A stretch of DNA of 64,000 nucleotides from Morchella semilibera (Eukaryota > Ascomycota > Pezizomycetes > Pezizales > Morchellaceae): assembly GCA_009192285.1 (NCBI GenBank), contig WBVU01000011.1, positions 1,422,668-1,486,667 of the forward strand, in the 5' to 3' direction. Made by a program: the position numbers and the translations under genes. Within the stretch, counting starts at the first letter, position 1. Every line of letters begins with the position of its first letter. This document shows positions 48,732 to 60,715 of this stretch, piece by piece. The notes under the pieces are model-generated. The model saw only the letters and a list, made by a program, of their open reading frames with translations. It had not been told where the DNA came from and did no database searches.

Positions 48732-49128
48732 TATTAGTCGTGCCTCTCTCCTCCCCCTCTCCTTCTCTTCTTCTCTCCCTTTTTTATACCTTCTTAGTTT
48801 AATGATTTGTAAATATATGCATTGTAGCTAGCTAATGATCAAAAGTCCACCTTTTTTCATATTTATGCAACTTCTCTACTTCATCGGTCCACAATAATTA
48901 CTTTTTACGCCGAGAGCTCCTGTTACTAAGCGCGCTTCTCTAAATACTTTATTTATGTATCTACTTCTTAACTGCACTAGTATTTGTCCCCCCTGCACAA
49001 CACTCAAAAGCCCTCGTCCGTCTACCAATCGATATCAATACCGATATCAATACCGATACCCGCGCACCACCACCACCACCACCACCACCACCACCACCAC
49101 CACCAACCACCACCACCACCCCACAGTA
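48732..49128. other. Intergenic, BUD13 3' flank and 5' leader of the OB-fold gene
   Basis: An A/T-rich 3' flank with AAATATATGC at about 48811, then a direct CGATATCAATAC repeat near 49030, and a (CCA)n tract (49065-49121) ending 8 bp before the next start codon. Confidence 0.5.
49065..49121. repeat. (CAC)n microsatellite in the leader of the OB-fold gene
   Basis: About 18 CAC units with one interruption, immediately upstream of the ATG at 49129. Some frames translate it as poly-His or poly-Pro, but it is taken as untranslated leader. Confidence 0.85.
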
Positions 49129-50828
49129 ATGGAAAAGCTCACGCCCGTTGCCGACGTCCTCGCCCCCAGCTTCCTCCCCGGCCACACCCCGCCGCAAAAG
49201 ATCTCGCCAAAGCCATATGTCTATCTCAAGCTCGTGCGGCTGCGGCCCGTGGCGGGCGTGGACGTTAGCTTCCGCATGAGGCTGTCGGACGGCGTGGGGT
49301 ATGTGCATGGTGAGTAACGTAGCGTCGGAGATTTCAATTTGTTGCTTGCAATTGGAGGGGGGTCTTGTTCTTTGGGGGAGGAGGAGGGGTAAACATGCAG
49401 CCAGCCTACTATCACTATCACTATCACTATCAGGTCAGACCAGAAGAATATGTAGAATAGCTACACAGCATCTGCCCACCTCAAGCCATAAAGTAGATAA
49501 CACACATTACACAAGACCTTTATGCACACACAAACACATACACAAAAAAAAAGACGCTGTTACGCTTGCTAACCAAGCCATGTATATATGCGTGCATGCA
49601 GCCTACTTCGGCAGCACCGCGTTCGACCGCTTCGTCCACGACGGGTCCATCAGGGTCGGACAGGTCCTCGAGATCCGCACATACAAGATTGGCATGCACG
49701 GCGGCGACCGCGGACACCCCTTTGTTGGCCTGGTGTGGATATATCCTGTCCCGCTTGTGGTTGCTGTTGCTGGTTTGGATGTTGGTGGTGGTGGTGGGGC
49801 TGTCAATGATCGGGCAGATACGGTCAATGATAATGCTGCTGCCGACGGTGTTGACGGCCAGGATAGGGCCACCACCACCACCAACAACGACTTACAAGCT
49901 GTAGACCCGCCCCCAGAGCCAGAAGCCCCTGTGCACGGGGGCAGAAAGATATCTCCGTCTGTAGCCATAGCTATAGGGGATATCGGTGGGAACGGGCCCG
50001 GGGCTACCGTCAACTCACCACCACCACAGCCACAACCACAAATACCACAACTATCACAACTACCACAACTACCACAACTACCACAACCTGCCCTCCAAAG
50101 AGCACCGCCCCCCGTGCTGCCTGTTCAAAATATATGGCTCCTGAACCGCTCCAGCCCAAAGCTGACAGACGAAATGCTCAAGATGAACCGCACAATGCTC
50201 AACAACCTCTCCAACAAGAACATGCGCAACGCCAGTATGCCTCCCCCCCTCACTCCCCTCCCCCCCTCTAGCTAGTGCAACTATACATGTAGGTACATGT
50301 AGTTTTTATATATATATATTATTATTTTGGGATAGTGAAAAACCACTCACACCCCTACAGACTTCCTTGCCGTAGTCCTGGACCGCCGCCGCCGTCCGGA
50401 CAGTCACACAATCGTAAGCCCCCCATCCCCTCTTCCCACACCAACACCCCATCCTAACCGTGCCACAACAGCCCAAGCAAGACTGGTACCTCTGGGACGA
50501 GTCGTCCTCCACGCGCAAAACGATCCTCAGCGTGTGGGGCGACCTGTGCGCCGAGTTCCAGCCCCTCCCGGGCACCGTCGTGGCCCTCTGGAACGTCCAG
50601 ATCAACACACGCTACGAAGACAACCCTGCCTCGGCGCGGTTGCTGCGCCTGCCACGGAGCGGCCTGGGCCATCTGAACGCGTACAGGAATAAGCACCCGA
50701 AGGGCATGCTGGACCCGCGGGACGTGCAGGGGTACCGCGAGCTGAGGGAGGCGTGGGGGAGGCGGGGGCTGGAGGTGAGGGGGAGGGGGGAGGGGGAGGG
50801 GGAGGGGGAGGGGGAGGCGGTGCTGTGA
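49129..50828 (+). CDS. RPA70N-like OB-fold protein, two putative OB domains
   Basis: Four exons (49129-49309, 49602-50234, 50361-50413, 50472-50828) give 1224 nt, 407 aa. Residues about 25-110 (KPYVYLKLVRLRPV, FRMRLSDGVGYVHGAYF, FDRFVHDGSIRVGQVLEIRTY) match the strand pattern of the RPA1 N-terminal OB fold, including the x-LSDG-x core and the GxIxxGxVLxI segment. A long low-complexity Gly/Asp/Pro/Gln linker follows (LPQLPQLPQ repeats). The C-terminal part (NIWLLNRSSPKLTDEML, NFLAVVLDRRRRP, DWYLWDESSSTRKTILSVWG, LPGTVVALWNVQIN) resembles a second OB fold of RPA-DBD type. No zinc-finger DBD-C is present, so this is not canonical RPA1. The C-terminus is an RGRGEGEGEG tail coded by a GGGGAG repeat. 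Domain assignment is by pattern only; a single-stranded-DNA or protein-binding role is inferred. Confidence 0.65.
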
Positions 50829-51696
50829 CGGACGTCTGTAGCGTAAGGCATCTCTTTAATTTCATTCGTTTGTAATTCATTGGGTGGTGTTTATTATGTG
50901 GTCGGCGGGCAGCCGGCGTATGTTTTGCGGTTTTAATCATTTAGCTACATGTAGCTACATGTAGTTCTTGTTATAGTAAAAAAGAAAAAATGGACATCCT
51001 GAGCATTATATATATCTACTCATCTTCCCGGCTAACATGTCTAGCTGCTTCATACATTGCGGGGGGGGGAACGGTGTTTTGGTCGTGTCACCAGATATCA
51101 CTCGTATACTTTTTTCCCCCTCTTCGTAATCGTAACCTGTCCGCAACTGGATGACATAGAGAAAATGGCCTTGTATATGGATATGGGATTAAGGACTAGG
51201 TGGATACGCAGAGCGTTTGAGGAAGCCTTGATTGGCCTAGCCTAGGTGTATATACGTTAACCGGAAAGGATGGCCACAATAAAAAAGTAGATATGTAAGA
51301 GCTCTACTCAAAGTGGACATACCCTGAGAGATTCCAAATACATAGAGGAGGTTGACCGTTCGATAGCGTCGTTGGAGTGGTCGAGTGATATTTTGTGACC
51401 AAAAAACTCTACTTTTAATTAAGGCGCTATTGTAGTTTACTTCTCCTGATATTCGAGGAATAAGTAGTCTTTCAAAATTAAAGCATGTATAAAAATGCCT
51501 GATTCCATACATATATTGGAAGTGGGGCAATTAAACCTTAGTAACTCCTGCTTTTCCATTTTTAACTAAAAATACAAAAAACGTTTCAAATCGCCGATTC
51601 ACGGTTAATTTAGACAGGAATATGCGGTCCAGATGTCATGTTTTCTCGAACCCATAATCTGACCTTAATGTAACCGTAGGGAAGGGGAAATTAGTC
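50829..51696. other. Intergenic, convergent 3' flanks
   Basis: Two TACATGTA copies spaced 10 bp (50946, 50956) and inverted copies of a CGAGTGATA-containing sequence (51075-51104 and 51382-51405). No gene is recognised. Confidence 0.5.
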
Positions 51697-52849
51697 CTAG
51701 CTTCCAAGCCTGTGTCCCTGCCCGCGATGTGTCCATTGACTATTGGACGGCGCAAAGATCCCCCTACCAGAGGCAGCTGTGCCCGGTGCAGTTGGTACTG
51801 GTCTGGCAGAGGGGCCTGTTGGGGCCCTCGGCCTTGGTCCTGAAGCATTATCGCCTGGAGCGTCAAAAAGCGCATGTATCCAGTTGGGAGTCCTGATAAA
51901 GTTTCGTCCTCCACCGACTCTGGGGTAGATATCCGTAAGGAAGAGGTAAAGATGGGCTGCAACAATACCAGTTGCTTCGACAAGTGCTGCACCAGTGCCC
52001 GCCTGGACGAAAGTCATGGCGAGCATGACAAGAGGGAGGAACTTGACAGGGAAGGTTGCAATGAAGAAGCTGACTTTTTTGCTACTGTCCTCAAGAGCTG
52101 TCCAATAATATGCGAGAGCTAGGATAAGAGCTTGGCAGAACACCATGCCGCCGACGAAGACGGAGTTGAGAGCCTTTCCCAAGCATTAGGCACTAGAACC
52201 CTAGTAGAGGAAGTTGAAATGCGAGTCTACTTACCACTATCACTGACCCACAAAATATCAGGAACACTAGGAAGTCGCCCGGTCGTGTGAATTTAGTTCT
52301 TTCGCAGCTGTATGAAACTTCAGTATACATTCCCGGGGTTTGTGTGGTTCAGCAGGAATACCCACTCGCTAGCATATCTGAAAACTGAAAATCCCCCCAG
52401 GTCCCAAAGTCAGATTACGAAACCCAATAGTCTTCCGAACTTCTGTATTCAAACATGATAGTAGCTACTCACGGAAAAATGTATCCATAATTATTCCCTA
52501 AGCCTGAGTCAGTACATACGTTTATAGCTAAACTCCTAGATCGAGAACCTCCATACCAGTTTCGGGCTCGTCAAGAAGAACGAAGTTAACGGCCGCCATA
52601 GCTCAGGCCTCGATAGTTTCCATACCAATGGCGCATGGTATATAAGAAATCTAGGGTGTATCAGACCCAGTGCCTGAGAGGCAAACGAGAGGAGGAAAGC
52701 TGTCCCGGCGAGGGTTCTAGGATCAAATTAACGTGAGCTTTGATCCACTTGCGCCGACGCGACATAGACGCAGGGAAAATGACAAGATTGCAAACTTACC
52801 TGCTGACCGGTGGAGCTTGTTGAATAAATGCTGATATGTTATCTGACAT
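51697..52849 (-). CDS. Derlin (Der1/Dfm1 family ER membrane protein)
   Basis: Derlins are rhomboid pseudoproteases that help retrotranslocate misfolded ER proteins for ERAD. Six exons: 52849-52800, 52716-52557, 52497-52473, a 16-nt exon 52377-52362, 52307-52235, 52173-51697; 801 nt, 266 aa. Landmarks: MSDNISAFIQQAPPVSR, a first membrane helix (AGTAFLLSFASQALGLI), the WR motif in LSRPELWRPLTSFFLTSPKL, FTRPGDFLVFLIFCGSVIV, further membrane helices (VFVGGMVFCQALILALAYYW; FIATFPVKFLPLVMLAMTFVQAG), then HLYLFLTDIYP and GGGRNFIRTP. The tail is Pro/Gly-rich and ends RGQGHRLGS, which resembles the SHP box that binds Cdc48/p97, though with His where F or W is usual. No rhomboid catalytic Ser/His is seen, as expected. 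The tiny exons 3 and 4 are the least certain part. Confidence 0.87.
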
Positions 52850-54744
52850 GGTTGCTCTCTTTCTATTCTCCTGGGAATGGATGGTTAGAGGTAGTCGGCT
52901 CACATACATGTAGCCTTCACGATCTTGGAGTTCAAGGTGTCATTAAGGTGGTCAGATCGCGTGTGGATTACTCAGCTGCTACAGTTCTTCAGTCACATGA
53001 TAAGGAGGAGCGTGGGCATGTAAGCAATTGCATAAAGCAAACAAAATATGCAAATTCCTTTACATAAATGAGTGCGTACTCTTTGGGCTGACTCTATTTC
53101 AAGTTGTTATAGATTGCAATGAGAATCATACTCTAGAAGCCTACATTGTAGCTACTCTAGCTAGCTAGAATCCTTTGCTCTATTTACAGATTCTGATACC
53201 ATTCCCCCAATAAAGCGTAATGATCAGCACTTGCCTTTGCAAAATACCATCGTATTTCTTTTGACCGTTGTCCACTCTGCAATATAGGAGATGCATGTGG
53301 GGGTGGCCGTGGTAAACGGTCTTTTCTAAGGCAGAAATATGCCAAGCCTGATCTTGAGCCCTTCCGGGAGCATCTTGCGGGGCATACGGGAGTGCGATTA
53401 ATTAATTTAGAGGCAAAGTTAACATCGTAGAACCCAGAAAAATTAATTATAAGAATCAGCCTATTTCCGTGACCAATGAAAATATGTTACACGAGCTTCC
53501 AAGGGGCATGAGGAATTATCTCAGAATGCCTACCTCATTTAGAAATTCAAGATCTCCGAGAGGAGCTAGGGGGAAGCTAGAAGGGGATGGACGGCGATGT
53601 TCCTAGCTAGATACTCATATGTAGTTAATAATCATGATATTGTGAGCTGACATGTCAGTGGGAAAGTAGAGGCATGATCCGGCTTCTAGAAAGTGATGGT
53701 ATTGTCGGCCAATCATTGTCAAGCTAGACCGTGTACTGCCCCTTAAGCACAGATTAGCTTGTCCCCTGAGAAAACAATGAATTTCACGGATAACAACTCC
53801 GCCTTTTGTAATTTATGTTGAAATGTATTCGAGTAACTATGCGATCCCCTCTGCTTCGCAGTCTTGCCCGCCTAAAGGCGCCCAAATATGTACCTACTGA
53901 TCTATCATGGTCTAGGACAGTCACTGGGAACTAGGAGGCTTTGTGTCCGTTGGTAGAATAATTATAACTTATCGCGGTCTCAACATCTCAAACATGGATA
54001 TATCGATTGGTAGAGTGTGTGCATGTAATCAGGTCTCTCTATACCGTTAGAAGAACACCGAGGCATAGAAGATTCGAGGGTTTTTCGAGAACTATCAGGC
54101 AGATGTTTCTCAACTTTACCAATAGTTAAACCTGATAGGGCAACTACGCCAAGCACATCGGAGGCTGAAAATCCCACAGATATTCCTGTGCAGCGAGTGC
54201 ACAGTGCACGGTGCGTGACAAGCTCTCAACGGCAAGCGCTCTGGCTGGGTCTTACTCGGGGGGTTGAGGTAGGAAAAGGAAAGAAAGAAGCGAAATGAAA
54301 AAACGTCCGTTTAGGACAAAGACATATGTTGCTGGTCATCCTATGCGCTAGAGGTAGAGGTAGTGATAAGTTACAACCGCGCGGTTGCTCGAGTCCATGA
54401 ATTTTGTTATGGTGATAATTCTGCATACGCGAGGGGAAGAAAGATTTCCGTTGTTTGCCCTTGGATCACTAGATAGACTGTTTACATATCTCACTCAATC
54501 GGATGTCGACTCGGACACGGGCACGGGCACATTCCCCGCTTGCGACATCTTTGGTCCGGTAATTACTCTAAATTATCTGTGGCAGCGAGGCGAATGTTGT
54601 CGATCTGATCGAGGGACCACATCTTCGTTAATTGGTTTCTAGGCAAACACATGTAAAGTAGGCATTTGATTCAGCGTGTGATTGATCGATAGGGGTGAGG
54701 TCTGGCACATTGAGATTTGAGAAATCCATGCCTACCATATATTC
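52850..54744. other. Intergenic stretch upstream of Derlin
   Basis: No gene supported. TACATGTA at 52905. Open frames below 90 codons lack domains. Confidence 0.5.
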
Positions 54745-55463
54745 TTACATAGCGACAGTTGAGTACCATGGACTGGGCTGTGGGCGACGACCTCTTCCAC
54801 ACACCCACCCAACGTTTTTTTTTTTTTTTCCTCCTTCCTTTCGAGAATGTGCGACATCTGGGTTCCACAGGGGTGGAAGCATTGGAGAAGGGAGATTTTT
54901 TTTTGACATGCATCTCGGTCTGCTTTGCTTTTCCAGAGAGAGAGAGAGGGGGGGGGAGAGAGAGAACCTAGAAAGTAATGCCATGGGTTGCTGATATTTT
55001 TTTCGTTTTTTTCCTCTTTCATTTCTTTTTTTCACTGTTTTCCCCTGCTTGTCGTAGAAGGAGTAAGAGAGATTCCGCACGGACACTCCGCCAGTGTCTG
55101 CAAGATGAGTTTTTTTGATACACATTTGCTGAACATCGGACTTTGGCTTTTCAAACCTCGCTCTTGAACACGACTACAGGAAAGTACCTACCATCTTGAG
55201 CTGCATACATGGCACTTGGGACTGGTACTGGATCAGACAGTAGAAGGCGATCGCAGGCTTGGTGTCCTCAGGCGGTAGGCGATATGGCTTTCGAGTCTCG
55301 TCGTAAAATACCTGGTGATTAGGGATTTATGTGGTAGGAACGGCGGGACGAACAAGGATTGAAAAGAAGCAGAAAGCTGCATGGACTCACTCTTAGAGCA
55401 ACTAATCGAGTGAGGAAGGGAATAAGAAGAGAACTTCACCAGATCTGCGTCAAAAGTTCCCAT
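54745..55463 (-). CDS. Unrecognised multi-exon protein, N-terminal part conserved-looking
   Basis: Three exons join in phase: 55463-55440 (MGTFDADL), 55312-55192, and from 55097 onward. Splicing rebuilds VFYDETRKPYRLPPEDTK, then LLLSDPVPVPSAMYAAQD and DTGGVSVRNLSYSFYDKQGK, which reads like a genuine conserved protein, but I cannot name the family. After QGKTVKK the frame stays open to a stop at 54745 (498 nt, 165 aa in all), yet that part is Lys/Ser-rich and comes from simple-sequence DNA (GAGAGA, poly-A). The true 3' end is probably created by a further intron or lies earlier. Donor and acceptor sites used are GTGAAG/CACCAG and GTAGGT/TTGCAG. The gene is divergent from the SFL1-like gene. 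Confidence 0.6.
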
Positions 55464-57361
55464 TTGTAAACTAGCCAGCCCAACCCAACCCACTTTTTTT
55501 TTGGGGGGGGGGGGCTTCATCAGCATCCCTTCCCCCATCCATCATCGATCAATCCATCCCATACCTACTACTTGTACCGTATGTACTTACATGTACCATT
55601 CCCAATTGCCTCCCCTATCCCATGATAATCATCATCCAACCGTTCATCCAGCGCCGCCGCCGTTTGACCCGTTTATTTTGTAGTAGGTAGTAGTAAATAA
55701 GACTCCACATGGCGCCAACTACACGCATTCGTTGCAATTACCTTATTGCTCAAGTTTTGCGCCTTAACATTCTTTGGGCAATAGAAAATAATAATGGCAA
55801 TCCAAATGATAATGAGATACCATGTGAGGCCAAAAACATTTACCTATCGTCTATCATCTATCAACGGGGTTATTAAATATGAGTACTTCCTTCTCTCGTT
55901 ACTGATAATGTGTGCCTCTCCTTCCCTCCTTTCTCTTTCTCCTTTCTCACTATCATCTTTCTCCCGCTCTCTTTAAATTTCACTGCCTTGCGCTCTCGTC
56001 ATCGGTCTGTGGAAGCTGTCAGCAACGTCTGCAGAAAGGGAAACAGAAGACGGGGAAGGAAAAAAACAAGAAGAAGTGAACAAGAAGAAGGGCAGCGTCG
56101 GCCTGCCTTTAAAAGAGAAGGACGAGGTTCACACTTTCTGGTGCATTATCTTCTTCATAATATTATTCCCTGTGACACGGGCATCGAATCCTCTTCGTCG
56201 CACCTTCGTTCCTTCCACAATCCCTGGAGCCTTTTTTTTTTTTTTTTTGCTTTCTGTCTAGGAAGATATTTTATCCTTTCATAGGCTGTCCCCCCCCCGC
56301 ATATCGTTACTCTAAATACCTGACGGCGCGAAAGACTTACATTTCTAGCTCAGTTTCTCCACCACCTCGGCGCCAACACTTGTGTCGAACGGCCCCCCCT
56401 ACCTTGCCACCCCTTACCACCCCCCCCCCCCCCCCCCAAAACTTTCATCTCCCCGAGGAATATCACAGCCTGTCAGGTAATCAGTATCCAGAATACCACC
56501 AGACAGCTTTTCACCGCCGCTGCTCTTCTCGCCCTTTATATATTTTCTTTTGTTTATCGGTCTCCTCCGTTATTCAATTGTTCTGCCCCGGCTGACGACG
56601 ACGATACTCTCTCATAACTCCTGCCTTGCTGCGGCTACATAGCTACTAGTGCTTGCTACCATTGATTTCCGTACCCGAGTAGCTCGCCCATATTTTATAT
56701 CTCAGATCCCGCCATTACTTTTAGTGCCCCTGCATACATATACCCAAGGCTTTCTTCCTTGAACGACGACAACGACAGAAGGGAGGAAAAGAAAAGAAAA
56801 ACCTCTAACTGCTGTTCTTGAGGAGCTCTCTCTTGTTCCCCCCATCTGAGATCGCCCCATCCAGCTTCCAGGGATTAGCAAGAGACAAAGAACACTTGCT
56901 GGATTTAGTTATTTTATTTTCAAAAGAAAGAAAAAAAGAAGAGGAGGGGAAAAAATTGCTTTGGTGAAAGAAGGAAAGAAAGGAAGGGGGAAAAAAAAAG
57001 TGGGTTTGTAATAGGAACGAAAGGCTCTCCTACTGTCGTTTACGGATCTTCGCAACACGCACGTCGCCGCCTTCTCTCCGCTTCTCCCCCTTTGATCCAT
57101 CTGTCGTTACCCGCGAAGACAACGGGATACCGAAGAATTGCTTGTGGAGCCTCAGTCATATCTGCAAGAAGGTTTTGAAATCGCAATTGGTCTATTTAGG
57201 CCACTCCCGTCACCCTGTCGACCGCAACAGCGCTGTCTAGGCCCTCCATAACAAGGTCTGGCCTATCTACAATAGCGCGCCCCGGGTTACAAACTGTACT
57301 TGAGATCAGATCACCAAGTAGTACCCAGAGGCCTGGGTCTAGCTTCTCAGGCTCAGATCTG
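55464..57361. promoter_or_regulatory. Long upstream region of the SFL1-like gene
   Basis: A 1.9-kb gap between divergent genes with one TACATGTA (55588), CT-rich blocks (55910-55980, 56220-56280), C runs (56419-56437) and A-rich purine tracts (56920-57000). Long 5' regions are usual for fungal regulators of this class. No open frame here has a recognisable domain. Confidence 0.45.
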
Positions 57362-59433
57362 ATGGAGCAACAGCTCCCGAGCGAGCCGAACCCGAGAACT
57401 CCCTTCTCCGGCGAGGCAGGACAACAGATCCCACCATTGAATACAGCTGATTCAAAGAACGAGAACACAAGCAGTCCAGAGATGGATGGTATGACGCTTT
57501 CAGGCACAATGGACACCCCGATGGGAAATACACCTAATTCAGGGCCAGGAATGGCGCTCGGGGGTGCTGCAGGGATACAACAACCAAAGGTCCAGACGGC
57601 ATTTATTCACAAACTTTACAAGTACTGAATCTTTTGGTCTAATGTTATTTGAGTTAACCCAAAGTACTGTTGGCTGACTTGTGGGGAATAGTATGCTTGA
57701 AGACGCAAATATTCAACACTTGATCTCCTGGTCGCCTTCAAATGATAGTTTTGTGGTACAACCAACAGGAGAATTTTCGAAAGTTTTAAGGTGCGAGTTA
57801 AAGCAACTACAACCTGATATATAAAACTAACCAGAAAACTTTATAGTCAATATTTCAAGCATACCAACATATCATCATTTGTCCGCCAACTCAACATGTA
57901 TGGTTTTCATAAAGGTAACTCTTGCATGTGCTACTGGCGGGAGACCATTGCTGACTCTTTCTGAAGTAAATGACGTGTTCCATACCGGTTCTCCAGACTC
58001 AACATTATGGGAGTTTAAGCATGGGAACGGAAGTTTTAAACGTGGGGATCTAGTTGGCCTAAGGGACATAAAACGACGGGCTTCGAGACACGCTTTAATA
58101 CACCGGGATTCGTTCCCTGGGTCCAAGAGCGCTGGCCCATCAGTACCTGGAACTCCCAACGAACAAATGGGAGACTCTATAGAAAACCGAGTTAGTGTGT
58201 TTGAGCACACGTTACAAGATTTCGCATTCAGACTCAGCCGGACAGAAGAGAACAACACCATTCTGTTAAATCGTTGTCAAACTGCGATTGAGGGGCTTAC
58301 GAGATGCCATCAGGTGAGCCTCCAGATTCAAGGCTTTCCCTATCTAACTCGAGCCTTTTAATCCCCTACTCTCCCCTCCCCCTCCCTGACCCGTGTAACC
58401 TAGTTTACCTTTCTTTCTTTACTCCTGTTTATTGCATCCTCCCCCCCTTCTAGCCTATTCAGATGCGCGGCTCGCTCATACGTATATAGTGGACAATTGA
58501 CCTGTCGCAATTCATGACGAACCTATTTCCTGCTGATGCGCCAATTCTACGTGAAAGTAAGAAGCAATTCCTATTAGGCAAGCTATTGAACTAACATAAT
58601 TTCAAGTTAACTCCATGCAAAAGGAAATTGAACGCCATACCCAGCTTTTAGAGGAACCGCAAGATTTGATGCTTCGTGAAAGGCAGCCCATGTTCACATC
58701 ATCATTAGGTATGGACAACTCTGCACCTTTATCGCCGAGGCAAAGACCTATAGACGATGATTCCCGACGATCTTCTATAACCGGGCCACTACGACCGGGC
58801 GGCTACTTCCGGACCCCGGCACCGCCGCACATGCCGAACCCGCCCAGACGGTTTGCTTCCGGGGCTCTTGCAGGATCATCCTCTCCGAATTCGCTCCGAC
58901 CTCAACAACCCCCTCAGCAGCCCCCTCAGCAGCATCCCCTCGCCTCTTTCCAATCACCGCCCAATCATCTGTCCCGGCGCCATACCTCGGCGGACATCCG
59001 ACTTCAGGGCTGGCAAGCAAATTCGCCTTTCAGCGGCCTCCCCCAGAGCGGCGGTCCAGGACAATGGCCACCCTCACCAAACAGACACCCTCACTCTCAG
59101 CATGACAACACTAGAGAAATACTGGCAAATTATGACATCCAACAGCATAGGGCGCCTATCTTCTCCTCGCAAACCACGCCACCACTCAGTGAGACCACAT
59201 CCACTAATGGCGTTCAAGAGAACTCATGGAACTTCAGTGGCCCGCCAAAGTTCAATCCACGAGAGGCGGCCCACACGGCACCCCCAACAAGGCGCTCAAG
59301 CCTTGCATCTAGCAGTGTACATGCTTTACTGAACCCCACAGATAATTCTTCCGGCGACAATGATAGAGATCGGAGGGAGGGGATGTCTGACGGCGAGCCG
59401 GAAGATAGAAATAAGCGGAAAAGAACGCAATAA
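57362..59433 (+). CDS. SFL1: Heat-shock-factor-type transcription regulator (Sfl1-like)
   Basis: A nuclear DNA-binding regulator with a winged-helix HSF domain; Sfl1 homologues control flocculation, morphogenesis and stress genes. Six exons: 57362-57621, 57692-57790, 57847-57914, 57967-58313, 58490-58556, 58607-59433; 1668 nt, 555 aa. After a Pro/Ser-rich leader, the HSF domain (about residues 75-180) reads VQTAFIHKLYNMLED, IQHLISWSPSNDSFVV, FSKVLSQYFKHTNISSFVRQ, LNMYGFHKVNDVFHT and WEFKHGNGSFKRGD, with the recognition helix (ISSFVRQLNMYGF) intact across exon 3. A short coiled coil (VFEHTLQDFAFRLSR) takes the place of the HSF trimerisation region, and the C-terminus is Pro/Gln/Ser-rich with an acidic-basic end. 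The intron at 58314-58489 was placed so that exon 5 (WTIDLSQFMTNLFP) joins in frame, avoiding a TAG. Confidence 0.88.
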
Positions 59434-59933
59434 GGAGAAGGGATGAGGGGGAAGGGGTGGATAAATAGGTGGCACTGATTTTGATTGGTGGAGAATTTTT
59501 TTTTGAAACATGTTATGGCGTTTTAAGAGCTTCACTTCTTGTATTATTTTGATTATTTTGAATATTCCTAATATCCACGACGCCTGTTGCTGGGTGAGAG
59601 GCACGGGAAGGGAGATGTAAGTGTAACGGAAAACGTATATCCATGAGATGGAAGGGCAGTTTGCCCACTTCTTCTCTTCGACTGGAAGATACCTATTGAT
59701 TTATTGTTTCATTTCGTTTATCTTTCTTCTCTTTCTTTATTTGGCGTTTAGGGAAGAACAAGTTTACGATGTTCACAACCTGTGTACGTTAATACCATCG
59801 AAGGAATGATGATCGTAAGATACTGTGGGTAGCTAACGCAATCTATCGAGTTGTGTGTGTGAGACAAAATTTTATTACTATAGTACAATGGAAGGTATCA
59901 TGAGATATCTAGTCCAGAATTTGTTGGTTGTTT
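59434..59933. other. 3' flanks of convergent SFL1-like and DUF3245 genes
   Basis: 500 bp of A/T-rich sequence between two convergent genes. No gene recognised. Confidence 0.5.
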
Positions 59934-60715
59934 TTAACTGGTGAGTTGTTTCCTTTTCTTCTTTTTCTTCCTTGCCTTTTCAGCTTTGTGCACATCGAGA
60001 TATGTCCCAAATCGAACAGGACCTTTGGGAGAAGTCTTTGTCGTCTCTTCCTTGTTGCCGGGGCTGTGAGATTTGGTGCCCTCTTCACCATCTACCGTTC
60101 TATTCTTGGTCTCTTCCTCCTTGGTGGTTGCCTTGGATTCCTCCTTTATCTTTCCCTTCTTTTTCCCAGTCTTCTGTCGCTTTGGTTTTCCTAGAGACGA
60201 CCGACCTTCCTCATCATCATCTTCATCGTCGTATTTTGTGTTCGAGCGATCATTACCGCTTCGTGGGCGAGGTTTAGAAGCTTCTTGATAACTGGAAGAT
60301 GGCTTTGTCTTTCCCATAATTTTCCGCTTTATGTGCTCATTGGTTGATATTGCTTGTCGCCGGGCCTTGGGGTCGGCGCTATCAAGGAAGTCTTTAGGGA
60401 TTGGTGCACCAAGCCCTAGTCTATAAGGAATTAACTATGATGTTAGCTAAATATTCTCACTGGCCATATTTAAGACACTAAAATTAAAGAGTTTTGAGGT
60501 GTTGGAATGTGGACAACAGCTGGAATCTACCTAGGAGGCATAGGCTTAAATAATTCTGCGTCTTCCTTGGCTAGCTGCTCCTCAGTTTTCTGCTCCGCAA
60601 TTTCTTGTGGAGTTGGGGCGGGAAGCCATGTCGAGATCAGGCGGCGGGATTGGGCTACTGAAACATTTATTGTAGCTTGAATCGCGTCCCCGGAAGGATC
60701 TATAGATGTTGACAT
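59934..60715 (-). CDS. DUF3245 family protein, unknown function
   Basis: A fungal family with no established role, recognised from the N-terminal block. Two exons (60715-60531, 60420-59934) give 672 nt, 223 aa. The start MSTSIDPSGDAIQATINVSV leads into AQSRRLISTWLPAPTPQEI and ELFKPMPPRLGLGAPIPKDF (joined across the intron), the core of the family. The remainder is a Lys/Glu/Ser-rich, probably disordered tail with many KKK runs (ending ARKKKKKRKQLTS), consistent with nuclear or nucleolar location (inference). The ATG at 60715 was preferred over an in-frame one 24 nt upstream because it gives the common N-terminus. It is divergent from the succinyl-CoA ligase gene, with 255 bp between start codons. 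Confidence 0.8.
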
